Of a stretch of 64,000 nt of DNA, positions 18,792-27,690 are shown one piece after another. Within the stretch, counting starts at the first letter, position 1, and each line of letters begins with the position of its first letter. This DNA comes from Arthrobacter sp. Y81 (lineage in GTDB: Bacteria > Actinomycetota > Actinomycetes > Actinomycetales > Micrococcaceae), in NCBI RefSeq assembly GCF_002929335.1, contig NZ_PJIL01000002.1, positions 62,001 through 126,000 on the forward strand, in the 5' to 3' direction. The notes beneath the pieces were generated by a model, which had not been told where the DNA came from, did no database searches, and saw nothing but the letters and a program-made list of their open reading frames with translations. Made by a program: the position numbers and the translations under genes.

Positions 18792-19174
18792 ATGACTGAT
18801 TTTGCCAAAGGAGACCCGGAACCCGCCAAGGCCATTTTCTCCCACGGCGAGGATGGGTCCCTTGCGAATCCCTGGGGTCCCCCGGTTGTGGGATGGGATC
18901 GGGTATCCAAGGCCCTCGATTCAGCCGCTGCCCGGTTCAAAGATGGACGTGTCACCGCTGTTGATGCCCTCACCAGGCACGTCACTTCCGATCTCGCAGT
19001 CTTCCTCGACATAGAACATTGGCAGGCAAAGCTTGGCGGAGGAGACGAAATATCGCAGTTTGATTTGCGTGTAACGAGCGTTTATCGCCCCGAGGGGACA
19101 CCTGGGCACTGGTGCATCGCCACGCAGACCCGGTCATCACACCGCGTCCCCCGGACGCTGTCCTGCATAACTAG
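18792..19174 (+). pseudogene. SnoaL/DUF4440-like NTF2-fold gene, frameshifted
   Basis: Frame 1 from ATG 18792 encodes an NTF2-like domain (GDPEPAKAIFSHG, PVVGWDRVSKAL, LRVTSVYRPEG), then becomes non-homologous after about codon 102. A -1 shift at about 19092-19097 restores the expected ending DTWALVHRHADPVITPRP followed by the stop TAG at 19172. One base therefore appears to be missing in or near the GAGGGGACA run. The usual N-terminal helix also seems short. It is either a true pseudogene or a sequencing error in a G-run. Without correction the first frame would read on to 19364 and out of the domain. Confidence 0.75.
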
Positions 19175-19231
19175 CGATCCCTTCGACGCTGGATTCTGGC
19201 ATGAGATACCTTTCTTGAGTGGCGGAGGCCG

Positions 19232-19249
19232 CAACTGTCCGTTCGCGCT
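19232..19249 (+). repeat. 18-bp direct repeat, copy B
   Basis: Identical to 18593-18610. It sits just beyond the 3' end of the minus-strand DUF1579-like gene; copy A likewise lies just beyond the 3' end of the 93-residue ORF. GTCCGTT within it is matched by AACGGAC about 22 nt later, so a hairpin is possible for this copy. Confidence 0.9.
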
Positions 19250-19250
19250 G

Positions 19251-19709
19251 TCAGGTGCGGCGGCAAACGGACGTCATGAACGGGGCGAACGACGTGGCCT
19301 CGGCCAGGCGGACCTCGGACCTGTGTGTCAGCACGCCGTCGTCCACCCGGAATGTGTGCCGTGACGTGGCCCGGCCATTTCGGCGTTCCACGGTGAGCAC
19401 ACCGCCGTGCCAGGTGCACCGCGTCGGGGCTTCCCGCGGCAGGCCCACACTGTCCACGTGGTACCAGACGGTGTCCGGGTGGTCGGGATCCAGGGTGAAC
19501 ATGCCATGCCGCTCAAACCGGATCCCTCCGGTTTCCGTGTGCCGGTAGCTCTGCAGCACGGCATAGCCGCCGGCGGCCTTGGTGAACACCACTTCGGCCT
19601 CCGCTGTCCGGGCAGGCCCGCGCGGTGAAGCCTCAATATGGGTAGTGCCTGTCCAATGGCCGAGGAAAACCTCGAGCTCCTGGGCAGTGCCCGGGTGCGG
19701 ATGGTCCAT
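19251..19709 (-). CDS. DUF1579-like lipocalin-fold protein
   Basis: A 152-residue protein with a beta-rich pattern (LEVFLGHWTGTTHIE near the start, then alternating strands such as YAVLQSYRHTE and HGMFTLDPDHPDTVWYHVDS). This resembles DUF1579/lipocalin-like small proteins of unknown function. ATG 19709 has GGAGG 5 nt upstream. It is convergent with the frameshifted SnoaL-like gene. The family assignment is tentative. Confidence 0.7.
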   Translation of the reverse strand: MDHPHPGTAQELEVFLGHWTGTTHIEASPRGPARTAEAEVVFTKAAGGYAVLQSYRHTETGGIRFERHGMFTLDPDHPDTVWYHVDSVGLPREAPTRCTWHGGVLTVERRNGRATSRHTFRVDDGVLTHRSEVRLAEATSFAPFMTSVCRRT

Positions 19710-19824
19710 CGTTCCTCCAGTGTGGCCCCGGGTTCATCATCACGCGGCCACGTTGGGATGTCCAGCGTTCGGATGTAGAGCTCACAGCCCGCAAGCGGCG
19801 TTTCAATGCCCGGAGCGGGAGGGG

Positions 19825-21171
19825 TCAGAGGCCGAAGGTTTCGTCTTCCTCGAACGGACCCACAACGGTCACCGTCCGCGGTGCCGCTGCCAGCTCCTGC
19901 GCCAGCACCCGCACCTGTTCCACGGTGACGCCCTTGATCTGCCGGAGGGTCTCCTCGATGTCCTGGTATTCACCGGACACCAGTTCGGCACGGCCAAGTC
20001 GGGACATCCGCGAACCGGTGTCTTCGAGTGCCAGCACAATGCCGCCGCAGAGCTGGCCCACGGCCTTCTTGAGCTCGTCGTCGGAGATGCCGTCTTCTGC
20101 CAGCTTGTCCAGCTCGGCGCCGAGCAGCTCCAACACCTGGCGGACCTTCGACGGCGTGCAGCCTGCGTACATGCCGAAGTAGCCTGCATCAGCATAGGAG
20201 GAGGCAAAGGAGTAGGTGGAGTACACCAGGCCGCGCTTTTCCCGGACTTCCTGGAACAGCCGCGAGGACATCCCGCCGCCAAGCACCGCGTTCAGCACGC
20301 TCATGACGTAGCGGCGCTGGTCCGTGGCGACGATCGTCGGGCAGCCCATGATGATGTTTGCCTGCTCAACGGGCCGCTTGACCACATGGAGTCCGGCCGT
20401 GCCGGTGATGTCGGCCCGTTCGGTGGAGCGCCGTTCCACCGGCGCGGCCCCAGCCTCCAGGGCCCAGCCCGCCTGGTGGAGTGCATCCACCACGAGCCCG
20501 CAGACGACGTCGTGGTCCAGGCCGCCGGCGGCCGTGATGACGAGTTCATCCGGACGGTAGTAACGGCGGTAATGGTCCCAGACCGAATCGCGGGCCACCG
20601 CGCGGATGGCCTCAGGGGTTCCGCCAATCGGACGTCCCAGCGGATGCGTTCCCAGCACTGCGGCGACGAAATGCTCGTGGGCGACGTCCGTGGGGTCGTC
20701 GCTGTCCATGGCGATTTCCTCCAGGATGACGTCGCGTTCCTGCTCCATCTCCTGCGGGTCCAGGACCGCGCCGGTGATCATGTCCGCGATGACGTCGATC
20801 GCCATCGGCAGGTCGGTATCCAGGACCCGGGCAAAGTAGCAGGTGCTTTCCTTGGCTGTGGCCGCATTGGACTCGCCGCCAACCTCGTCGAAGGCGGACG
20901 CGATTTCCAGCGCCGTGCGCCGTTTGGTGCCCTTGAAAAGCAGGTGCTCAAGGAAATGGGTGGAACCGTGCTGCCCGTGGGCTTCATCGCGCGAACCCAC
21001 GCCAACCCAGAAGCCAATGGTCGCGGAACGCTGGCCGGGCATGGCCTCCGTCAGTACACGCACGCCGCCGGGGAGCACCGACCGGCGGACAACGGACCCG
21101 CCGTCGGCTCCGTGGATCAGGGTGTCACCGGTCTGGTTCTGCACTAGCGGCAGGGGTACGACAGTCATCAA
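19825..21171 (-). CDS. M16 family zinc metallopeptidase (processing-protease type)
   Basis: A 448-residue insulinase-family peptidase. The inverted zinc motif HxxEH is at residues 72-76 (HFLEHLLFKG) with the downstream Glu in the ESNAATAKEST region, followed by the second inactive-type half (GGGMSSRLFQEVREKRGLVYS). It commonly follows pnp in actinobacteria, and here it lies downstream of pnp on the same strand, separated by a strong terminator. Its cellular substrate is not established. Confidence 0.92.
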   Translation of the reverse strand: MMTVVPLPLVQNQTGDTLIHGADGGSVVRRSVLPGGVRVLTEAMPGQRSATIGFWVGVGSRDEAHGQHGSTHFLEHLLFKGTKRRTALEIASAFDEVGGESNAATAKESTCYFARVLDTDLPMAIDVIADMITGAVLDPQEMEQERDVILEEIAMDSDDPTDVAHEHFVAAVLGTHPLGRPIGGTPEAIRAVARDSVWDHYRRYYRPDELVITAAGGLDHDVVCGLVVDALHQAGWALEAGAAPVERRSTERADITGTAGLHVVKRPVEQANIIMGCPTIVATDQRRYVMSVLNAVLGGGMSSRLFQEVREKRGLVYSTYSFASSYADAGYFGMYAGCTPSKVRQVLELLGAELDKLAEDGISDDELKKAVGQLCGGIVLALEDTGSRMSRLGRAELVSGEYQDIEETLRQIKGVTVEQVRVLAQELAAAPRTVTVVGPFEEDETFGL

Positions 21172-21293
21172 GGCCTTTCAAGAAACGGGTGCCAAATCTG
21201 CCTGCAATCGTACCAGCGGACCATTCCCCCTATGCTCCAGGAACGGCCGTTCAATCGCTCGGCTTAACGACGGCGGCGGGCATATCTTAACGG

Positions 21294-21328
21294 CGGCGGG
21301 GCCGGTGGATGATCCACCGGCCCCGCCG
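21294..21328. terminator. Strong hairpin terminator after pnp
   Basis: A perfect 16-bp GC-rich stem (21294-21309 paired with 21313-21328) with a 3-nt loop, placed 30 bp beyond the pnp stop. On the plus strand the stem is followed by GTTTGTCTT; on the minus strand the downstream tract is less T-rich. It insulates the M16 peptidase gene. Confidence 0.85.
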
Positions 21329-21358
21329 TCGTGTTTGTCTTACGAAGTGCCCTGCAGA

Positions 21359-23611
21359 CTACTCTGCGGCTGCCTCGACGACTTCGGCGCTTTCAGCGCC
21401 TTCTTCTTCGGCGATGACCGGGGACAGGGACAGCTTTCCGCGGTCGTCGATCTTGGTGATCTCAACCTGGATCTTCTGGCCCACGGAGACGACGTCCTCG
21501 ACATTGTCAACGCGCTTGCCGCCGGCGATCTTGCGCAGCTCGGAGATGTGCAGCAGACCGTCCTTGCCCGGGGTGAGGGAAATGAAGGCACCGAAGGTGG
21601 TGGTCTTGACGACCGTACCCAGGTAGCGCTCTCCGATTTCCGGAACCTGCGGGTTGGCGATGGCGTTGATCGCGGAGCGTGCGGCGTCGGCGGACGGGCC
21701 GTTGGTGGCGCCGATGTAAACGGTGCCGTCGTCCTCGATGGAGATGTCCGCGCCGGTGTCTTCCTGGATCTGGTTGATCATCTTGCCCTTGGGCCCAATG
21801 ACCTCGCCGATCTTGTCCACGGGGATCTTGACCGCGATGACGCGCGGCGCGAACTCGGAGAGCTCGTCCGGGGTGTCGATCGCGGAGTTCAGGACCTCGA
21901 GGATGTGCAGGCGGGCTTCGCGTGCCTGCTTCAGTGCAGCAGCCAGGACGGAGGCCGGAATGCCGTCGAGCTTCGTGTCCAGCTGGATGGCCGTGACGAA
22001 CTCGGAGGTACCGGCAACCTTGAAGTCCATGTCACCGAAAGCATCTTCGGCGCCGAGGATGTCAGTCAGGGCCGCGTAGCGGGTCTGACCGTCAACCTGG
22101 TCGGAAACCAGGCCCATGGCAATGCCGGCAACGGCAGCCTTCAGCGGCACACCTGCGTTGAGCAGGGACAGCGTGGAGGCGCAGACGGAACCCATCGACG
22201 TCGAACCGTTGGAGCTGAGAGCCTCAGACACCTGGCGGATGGCGTACGGGAATTCCTCGCGGGACGGCAGCACCGGCACGATGGCGCGCTCTGCGAGTGC
22301 ACCGTGGCCGATTTCGCGGCGCTTGGGCGAACCCACGCGGCCGGTCTCACCGGTGGAGTACGGCGGGAAGTTGTAGTTGTGCATGTAGCGCTTGCGCGTT
22401 ACCGGCGACAGCGAATCGATCTGCTGTTCCATCTTCAGCATGTTCAGCGTGGTGACACCCATGATCTGGGTCTCGCCGCGTTCGAAGATCGCCGAACCGT
22501 GGACGCGGGGCAGAACCTCAACCTCGGCGGTGAGCTGGCGGATGTCCGTCAGGCCGCGGCCGTCGATGCGGATCTGGTCCTTGAGGATGCGCTGGCGCAC
22601 AACCTGCTTGGTGACCGAGCGGAAGGCTGCGGACAGCTCCTTTTCGCGGCCCTCGAACTGGCTGGCGAGCGAAGAGGTGACTTCGTCCTTGAGCTCGTCG
22701 GAAGCGACGTCGCGCTCCTGCTTGTCAGCGATCTGGAAAACAGCAGCAAGCTTCTCAGCGGCAGCGGCTTCAACAGCGGCGTAGACGTCGTCCTCGTAGT
22801 CGAGGAAGACCGGGAATTCGACGGTGGGCTTGGCGGCGCGGGCAGCCAGGTCGGCCTGGGCGTCGCAGAGGGCCTTGATGAACGGCTTGGCAGCCTCGAG
22901 GCCTTCGGAAACAACCTCTTCGGTGGGAGCGGTTGCGCCCTGTTCCTTGATGAGGTTCCAGGAGTTGTCCGTGGCTTCGGCTTCAACCATCATGATGGCG
23001 ATGTCGTCTCCGTCGGCTCCCGACACAGTCCTACCGGCAACGACCATGTTGAACACGGAGTTCTCGAGCTGGGAGTGCTTCGGGAAAGCAACCCACTGCG
23101 AGCCGTTCTCGTCAGCAACGAGGGCAACGCGGACGCCGCCGATCGGGCCGGAGAAGGGCAGGCCTGAGAGCTGGGTGGACATCGAGGAAGCGTTGATGGC
23201 CACGACGTCGTAGAGCTCGTCCGGGTTGATCGCCAGGACGGTGACCACGATCTGGACCTCGTTACGCAGGCCCTTGATGAAGGCCGGACGCAGCGGGCGG
23301 TCCATGAGGCGGCAAGCCAGGATGGCTTCGGTGGACGGGCGGCCTTCACGGCGGAAGAACGAGCCCGGGATGCGGCCGGCGGCGTACATACGCTCTTCGA
23401 CGTCAACGGTGAGCGGGAAGAAGTCGAAGCCTTCACGCGGGTGCTTGCCGGCGGTGGTTGCGGACAGCAGCGCGGTGTCTTCGTCGATGTACACCATCGC
23501 TGCGCCGGCTGCCTGCTTGGCAAGACGGCCGGTTTCGAAGCGGATTACACGCTTACCGAAGCGGCCATTATCAATGACGGCTTCTGAGAACTGGATTTCG
23601 GGACCCTCCAA
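21359..23611 (-). CDS. pnp: Polyribonucleotide nucleotidyltransferase
   Basis: Phosphorolytic 3'-5' exoribonuclease; in actinobacteria it is also called guanosine pentaphosphate synthetase. The 750-residue protein has two RNase PH domains, a KH domain ([21 protein letters not shown]) and a C-terminal S1 domain ([17 protein letters not shown]). I choose TTG 23611 rather than the upstream GTG 23620 because GGAGG lies 8 nt before it and the family begins [10 protein letters not shown]. It follows rpsO with a terminator hairpin between them, as in many bacteria. Confidence 0.96.
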   Translation of the reverse strand: MEGPEIQFSEAVIDNGRFGKRVIRFETGRLAKQAAGAAMVYIDEDTALLSATTAGKHPREGFDFFPLTVDVEERMYAAGRIPGSFFRREGRPSTEAILACRLMDRPLRPAFIKGLRNEVQIVVTVLAINPDELYDVVAINASSMSTQLSGLPFSGPIGGVRVALVADENGSQWVAFPKHSQLENSVFNMVVAGRTVSGADGDDIAIMMVEAEATDNSWNLIKEQGATAPTEEVVSEGLEAAKPFIKALCDAQADLAARAAKPTVEFPVFLDYEDDVYAAVEAAAAEKLAAVFQIADKQERDVASDELKDEVTSSLASQFEGREKELSAAFRSVTKQVVRQRILKDQIRIDGRGLTDIRQLTAEVEVLPRVHGSAIFERGETQIMGVTTLNMLKMEQQIDSLSPVTRKRYMHNYNFPPYSTGETGRVGSPKRREIGHGALAERAIVPVLPSREEFPYAIRQVSEALSSNGSTSMGSVCASTLSLLNAGVPLKAAVAGIAMGLVSDQVDGQTRYAALTDILGAEDAFGDMDFKVAGTSEFVTAIQLDTKLDGIPASVLAAALKQAREARLHILEVLNSAIDTPDELSEFAPRVIAVKIPVDKIGEVIGPKGKMINQIQEDTGADISIEDDGTVYIGATNGPSADAARSAINAIANPQVPEIGERYLGTVVKTTTFGAFISLTPGKDGLLHISELRKIAGGKRVDNVEDVVSVGQKIQVEITKIDDRGKLSLSPVIAEEEGAESAEVVEAAAE

Positions 23612-23815
23612 GAGAGTCACCTCCGTTTCTTGGTTAACGGAAGTCCAGCCGCATCAACCCAGTCCAGCATCTGTCTACTGGCCTGCACTGCACCCGGTCA
23701 TCGATCGAGACCCACGGGCCGGGCTTCATTCTTCGAAGCCGTTCCCGGGAATCACTACCGAGGACCGCGAATGCGTGATGCGGTTGATCCTCCTGTTTAG
23801 TTTTCTACTGAAGAA

Positions 23816-23845
23816 GGCGGCCCGTCCCTGAAGGAAAGGGCCGCC
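23816..23845 (-). terminator. Hairpin terminator between rpsO and pnp
   Basis: Arms GGCGGCCC (23816-23823) and GGGCCGCC (23838-23845). On the minus strand it follows the rpsO stop by 12 bp and is followed by TTCTTCAGT. It probably gives partial termination between rpsO and pnp. Confidence 0.75.
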
Positions 23846-23857
23846 CCGTAATTCAGA

Positions 23858-24127
23858 CTAGCGGCGCAGGCCGAGACGCTCGATCAGCGCACGGTAGCGG
23901 GCAATGTCAGTGTTCTTGAGGTAGGTGAGCATACGCTTGCGACGACCAACCATGGCCAGCAGACCGCGCTGGGTGTGGAAGTCGTGCTTGTGCACCTTCA
24001 TGTGCTCAGTGAGATCCTTGATCCGCTGAGTCAGGACTGCAACCTGGACCTCCGGCGAACCGGTGTCGCCCTCGGACGTTGCGAAATCCTTGATGATGGA
24101 CTGCTTTACAGCGGCTTCAAGTGCCAC
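23858..24127 (-). CDS. rpsO: 30S ribosomal protein S15
   Basis: An 89-residue S15, full length, with the signature [19 protein letters not shown] and the basic [12 protein letters not shown] segment that contacts 16S rRNA. It starts at GTG 24127 with AGGAG 5 nt upstream. The 221-bp region before kynU holds its leader, with a strong hairpin that may be an S15 autoregulatory site. Confidence 0.97.
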   Translation of the reverse strand: MALEAAVKQSIIKDFATSEGDTGSPEVQVAVLTQRIKDLTEHMKVHKHDFHTQRGLLAMVGRRKRMLTYLKNTDIARYRALIERLGLRR

Positions 24128-24191
24128 AATAACTCCTAGAGATGTGCCGTGAGGCCCGAATCAGTAACTCACTGCCGGGTGTGCTTGTACC

Positions 24192-24218
24192 GGAAATCCC
24201 GGCCTAACCGGGAATTCC
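24192..24218 (-). promoter_or_regulatory. rpsO leader hairpin, candidate S15 autoregulatory element
   Basis: GGAA-a-TCCCGG (24192-24202) pairs with CCGGGA-a-TTCC (24208-24218) around a 5-nt loop. It lies about 65 nt upstream of the rpsO start. A second, weaker pairing (GTGAG/CTCAC) is closer to the gene. Autoregulation by S15 leader binding is known in several phyla; its use here is inferred. Confidence 0.45.
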
Positions 24219-24348
24219 TGCACATAACAAGAGCCAGCCGCCACGGACTGCAGCCGGATCCAACGTTTAGTTTACCGGCCCAGCCGCAATCTTGTCGAAA
24301 CACCGTGTTGACTCATCAAAGATGCGCCGGCGCCTACGGGCGCACGGA

Positions 24349-25593
24349 CTACGGGCGTGCCAGCAGATCGCGGATCGCAGCGACACCGCGGTAGACCTCC
24401 GCGAAAGATGTACTGAGCGGTGAGAGCCCGATCCGGATCCCGTGCGGTGCCCGGAAATCGGGGATGACATCCTGCTCCCAGAGCTCGGCCGTCATCTCCC
24501 GGAAGTCCGGGTGGTCCACGGTGATGTGGCTCCCCCGCTGATCCGGGTCCCGCGGTGTTGCCAGGAGGACACCGGCCGGAGCCAGCCACGCATCATGGAG
24601 TTCAAGCGCGAAGGCCGCCAGCTTCCGGGACTTTTCGCGGAGTGCCTTCATCCCGGCTTCTTCGATCAGGTCCAGCGTGCCCTGCATCGCGATCATGCCG
24701 AAAATTGCCGGTGTTCCGCTGAGGAAGCTGCGGATCCCCGGGGCCGGTTCGTAGCCGGCCGCCATTTCGAAGGCGTCCTTCCGGCCCATCCAGCCCCAGA
24801 TCGGCTGGTTCAGCGCCGGCAGGTGCCGCGCATTGACGTAGGCGAAGGCGGGCGAACCCGGTCCCCCGTTGAGGTATTTGTACGTGCAGCCCGCGGCGAA
24901 GTCGACGCCGGCGCCATCAAGCTGCAGCTCAACTGACCCGGCGGAATGGCACAGGTCCCACACCACCAGCGCACCGGCGTCGTGCACAGCCGACGTGATC
25001 GCCGGGAGATCGGCGAGGAACCCCGAGCGGTAAGCCACCTGGCTGAGGACCACGACGGCGGTGGCCGGCCCAACGGCCGCCGTCACCTGATCCACCGTCA
25101 CCCCGGCGGCCGGGTCGGCGTCGATCCAGCGCAGGGTCAGCCCTTCCTCCTGGGCGATGCCTTCCAGGAGGTAGCGGTCCGTGGGGAAGTTGTCCGTGTC
25201 CAGCACGATCTCGGTTCTGGCGGGGTCCTTGACCGCGGCGAGGGCGGCGCGGATCAGCTTGTACAGGACCACGGTGGTGGAGTCGGCGATGATGGTCTGC
25301 CCCGGAGCCGCGCCGAGCACTACCCGGCCCAGCTGGTCGCCGATGGCCTCGGGCAGCTGGAGCCAGTCTTCGTCCCAGCCGCGGATCAGCCGGCCGCCCC
25401 AGCTGTCCTGGATGAAAGCGCTGATGTCAGTGACGGTCCGCTTGAGCGGACGGCCCAGCGAGTTGCCGTCCAGGTAGGACAGGTCCGTGTCCGTTCCGAC
25501 AAAGTGGTCGCGGTAGCCTGCCAGCGGGTCCGCGGCGTCGAGTTCGACGGCGCGCTGCAGCAGGACGTCTTGGGTCTCGTGCACCGTGCTCAT
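24349..25593 (-). CDS. kynU: Kynureninase
   Basis: PLP enzyme that cleaves kynurenine to anthranilate and alanine. The 414-residue protein shows YLDGNSLGRPLK near the N-terminus, the PLP region VVWDLCHSAGSVELQLD, and the cofactor Lys in GCTYKYLNGGPG. ATG 25593 overlaps the tryptophan dioxygenase stop as ATGA, so the two are translationally coupled; the frame's apparent 210-codon upstream extension runs antiparallel through that gene in another frame and is not real. The intermediate enzyme, kynurenine formamidase, is not next to it. Confidence 0.94.
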   Translation of the reverse strand: MSTVHETQDVLLQRAVELDAADPLAGYRDHFVGTDTDLSYLDGNSLGRPLKRTVTDISAFIQDSWGGRLIRGWDEDWLQLPEAIGDQLGRVVLGAAPGQTIIADSTTVVLYKLIRAALAAVKDPARTEIVLDTDNFPTDRYLLEGIAQEEGLTLRWIDADPAAGVTVDQVTAAVGPATAVVVLSQVAYRSGFLADLPAITSAVHDAGALVVWDLCHSAGSVELQLDGAGVDFAAGCTYKYLNGGPGSPAFAYVNARHLPALNQPIWGWMGRKDAFEMAAGYEPAPGIRSFLSGTPAIFGMIAMQGTLDLIEEAGMKALREKSRKLAAFALELHDAWLAPAGVLLATPRDPDQRGSHITVDHPDFREMTAELWEQDVIPDFRAPHGIRIGLSPLSTSFAEVYRGVAAIRDLLARP

Positions 25594-26444
25594 TGGCCGA
25601 TCTCCGTCCGGACGGCAAAAAGTTCGGGGAAGAAGGTCAGCTCCAGGGCCTTCTGCAGGAACGCGGCCCCGCTGGAACCGCCGGTGCCCGCCTTCATGCC
25701 GATGGTCCGTTGCACCGTCCGCAGATGCCGGAACCGCCACAGCTGGAAGTTGTCCTCCAGGTCCACGAGTTCCTCGCAGGCCTCGTAGGCACCCCAGTTG
25801 TCCGCCGCGTTTTCGTAGATGTGCTTGAACACGGGCACCAGTTCGGGGCAGAACTCGTGCGCTTTCGTGACGTCGCGCTCCAGCAGGGAGGCCGGAACCT
25901 CGAAGCCCTGGCGGTGAAGGTAGGCCAGGAATTCGTCGTAGATGCTCGGCGCCTCGAGGACGCGGCGGAGCTGCTCGTGGGCCTCGGGATCGGATTCGAA
26001 CACCGGAAGCATCTTGCGGTTCTTGTTGCCGAGAACAAACTCCACTGCCCGGTACTGGCTGGACTGGAACCCCGAGGAATTGCCCAGGAAGCCGCGGAAC
26101 TGTGAGTACTCGGTGGGGGTAAGCGTCGCCAGGACGGACCATTGCTCGGTCAGGGTCTTCTGGATGTGCTTGACGCGCGCAATCGCCTTCAAAGCGGAGC
26201 CGAGGTCGTCGCTGCGGAGCCATGCAGCCGCGCTGCGCAGCTCGTGAAGGACCAGCTTCAGCCAGAGCTCAGTGGTCTGGTGCTGGATGATGAACAGCAG
26301 TTCGTCGTGGTGTTCGGGATCGCTGACCGGCTGCTGCGCGCTCAGGAGCGTGGGCAGCTGCAGGTAGGACGCGTAACTCATCCGCGAACTGAAATCCCGG
26401 ACTATGTCCTTTTCCAGTTTCCTTGTGTTCTTCTCAACGGACAC
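25590..26444 (-). CDS. kynA: Tryptophan 2,3-dioxygenase
   Basis: Heme enzyme that opens the tryptophan indole ring to N-formylkynurenine. The 284-residue protein has the family segments SYASYLQLPTLLSAQ, HHDELLFIIQHQTTELWLK (with the substrate and heme-side residues), and FRGFLGNSSGFQS. It starts at GTG 26444 with GGAAGG 7 nt upstream. It is coupled to kynU and lies 29 bp from ribF on the same strand. Confidence 0.95.
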   Translation of the reverse strand: MSVEKNTRKLEKDIVRDFSSRMSYASYLQLPTLLSAQQPVSDPEHHDELLFIIQHQTTELWLKLVLHELRSAAAWLRSDDLGSALKAIARVKHIQKTLTEQWSVLATLTPTEYSQFRGFLGNSSGFQSSQYRAVEFVLGNKNRKMLPVFESDPEAHEQLRRVLEAPSIYDEFLAYLHRQGFEVPASLLERDVTKAHEFCPELVPVFKHIYENAADNWGAYEACEELVDLEDNFQLWRFRHLRTVQRTIGMKAGTGGSSGAAFLQKALELTFFPELFAVRTEIGQ

Positions 26445-26473
26445 AGCGGTGCCTTCCTTGCCAGTGACTGTGG

Positions 26474-27457
26474 TCAGCGCCGGAACAGGATGTCGTGGGC
26501 CTGGACGACGTCCAGGCGCATCTGTTCGACGAGCGCTTCCGGCCCACGGTACGCCACCATGCCCCGCAACCGCGCCACAAACTCCACCACTACTGTCTGG
26601 CCGTACAGATCGAAGTCTTCAACCGGCTCTTCCGGGCGGTCGATCACGTGCGCTTCAACCTGCCGGCTGACCCCGTCGAACGTCGGGTTCGAACCGACGG
26701 AGATGGCTGCAGGCCACCTTGTGCCGATCTGGTCCACCAGCCAGCCGGCGTAGATGCCGTCCGCAGGAATGTAACCGCTGGCTTCAGAGGCCAGGTTGGC
26801 GGTGGGGAAACCAAGGGCACGTCCACGGGCTGCACCGTGCACCACCTCGCCGCGCATCCGGTGCGGGCGGCCAAGCACGGCAGCCGCGGTGGTGACGTCG
26901 CCGTCCCGCAACGCTTCACGAACCCAGGTGGACGAACAGCGGCGGTCCTTGCCGCCGTCGTCGTGAATGGGAAATCCTTCGGAGCCGAACTCACTGATGA
27001 CCTGGACGGTGAAGCCGAACTTCTCCCCCAGCTCCTGCATGGTGGAAAGGTCACCGGAGTTTCCGCGGCCAAAGCGGGCATCGTGGCCGATCACCACGTG
27101 GCTGGCCTTGAGGCTGTCCACGAGGACGCCTGCCACGAACTCTTCGGGGGTAAGGCTGGCGAGTTCCAGGGAGTACTTCATGACCAGGACGGCATCCAGC
27201 CCCAGTTCGCCGAGGGCAACAAGCTTGTCCTCCAGGCCCATGATGAGCTCAGGAGCCGACTCGGGCCGGTGGACCTGCGCAGGATGGGGATCAAAAGTGA
27301 CCGCTACTGACCGCGCCCCGTTGAGTCGGGCCGTACGGATGAGCTGTGAAAGCACCTGCTGGTGCCCCCGATGCACGCCGTCGAAATTGCCGAACGTGAC
27401 AACGGTAGGGCCGAAGTCCGCGGGGACCTCGGACGGATCGTTCCAGATGTGGACCAT
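26474..27457 (-). CDS. ribF: Bifunctional riboflavin kinase/FAD synthetase
   Basis: Makes FMN and FAD. The 327-residue protein has an N-terminal nucleotidyltransferase domain (TFGNFDGVHRGHQQVL; GHDARFGRGNSGD) and a C-terminal flavokinase domain (VVHGAARGRALGFPTANL; SVGSNPTFDG). I use ATG 27457 rather than the TTG one codon earlier. In many actinobacteria ribF sits between truB and rpsO; here several accessory genes separate it from truB. Confidence 0.95.
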   Translation of the reverse strand: MVHIWNDPSEVPADFGPTVVTFGNFDGVHRGHQQVLSQLIRTARLNGARSVAVTFDPHPAQVHRPESAPELIMGLEDKLVALGELGLDAVLVMKYSLELASLTPEEFVAGVLVDSLKASHVVIGHDARFGRGNSGDLSTMQELGEKFGFTVQVISEFGSEGFPIHDDGGKDRRCSSTWVREALRDGDVTTAAAVLGRPHRMRGEVVHGAARGRALGFPTANLASEASGYIPADGIYAGWLVDQIGTRWPAAISVGSNPTFDGVSRQVEAHVIDRPEEPVEDFDLYGQTVVVEFVARLRGMVAYRGPEALVEQMRLDVVQAHDILFRR

Positions 27458-27690
27458 CAACCTCGCCTTTTACTGCCTGCCATTGACTCGTCCGGAGTGC
27501 CGCGCCGGGCTCCGGAACTCTCTAAGATTACCCGCAATTGCCCGGAGCAACCGACGCCCCGGCCGGTGCCCAGCCTGGCCTTCCGCGGGTCTGCGTCCCG
27601 GACTAGGATGCAAGGGCAGCACCCGGCGACGCAGCTGCGCGCCGCGTCCAACGATGCTCTCGGCCGCCCGCCGGGCTGAAGGAGAATGCC

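Noticed and set aside
25594..26223. Upstream extension of the kynureninase frame.
   Set aside because: It overlaps tryptophan dioxygenase on the same strand in another frame; the ATGA overlap defines the real start.
27461..27690. FMN riboswitch or other leader near ribF.
   Set aside because: ribF is at the far end of the kinase/FAD synthetase class, which is not usually riboswitch-controlled, and no conserved FMN-element motifs are present.
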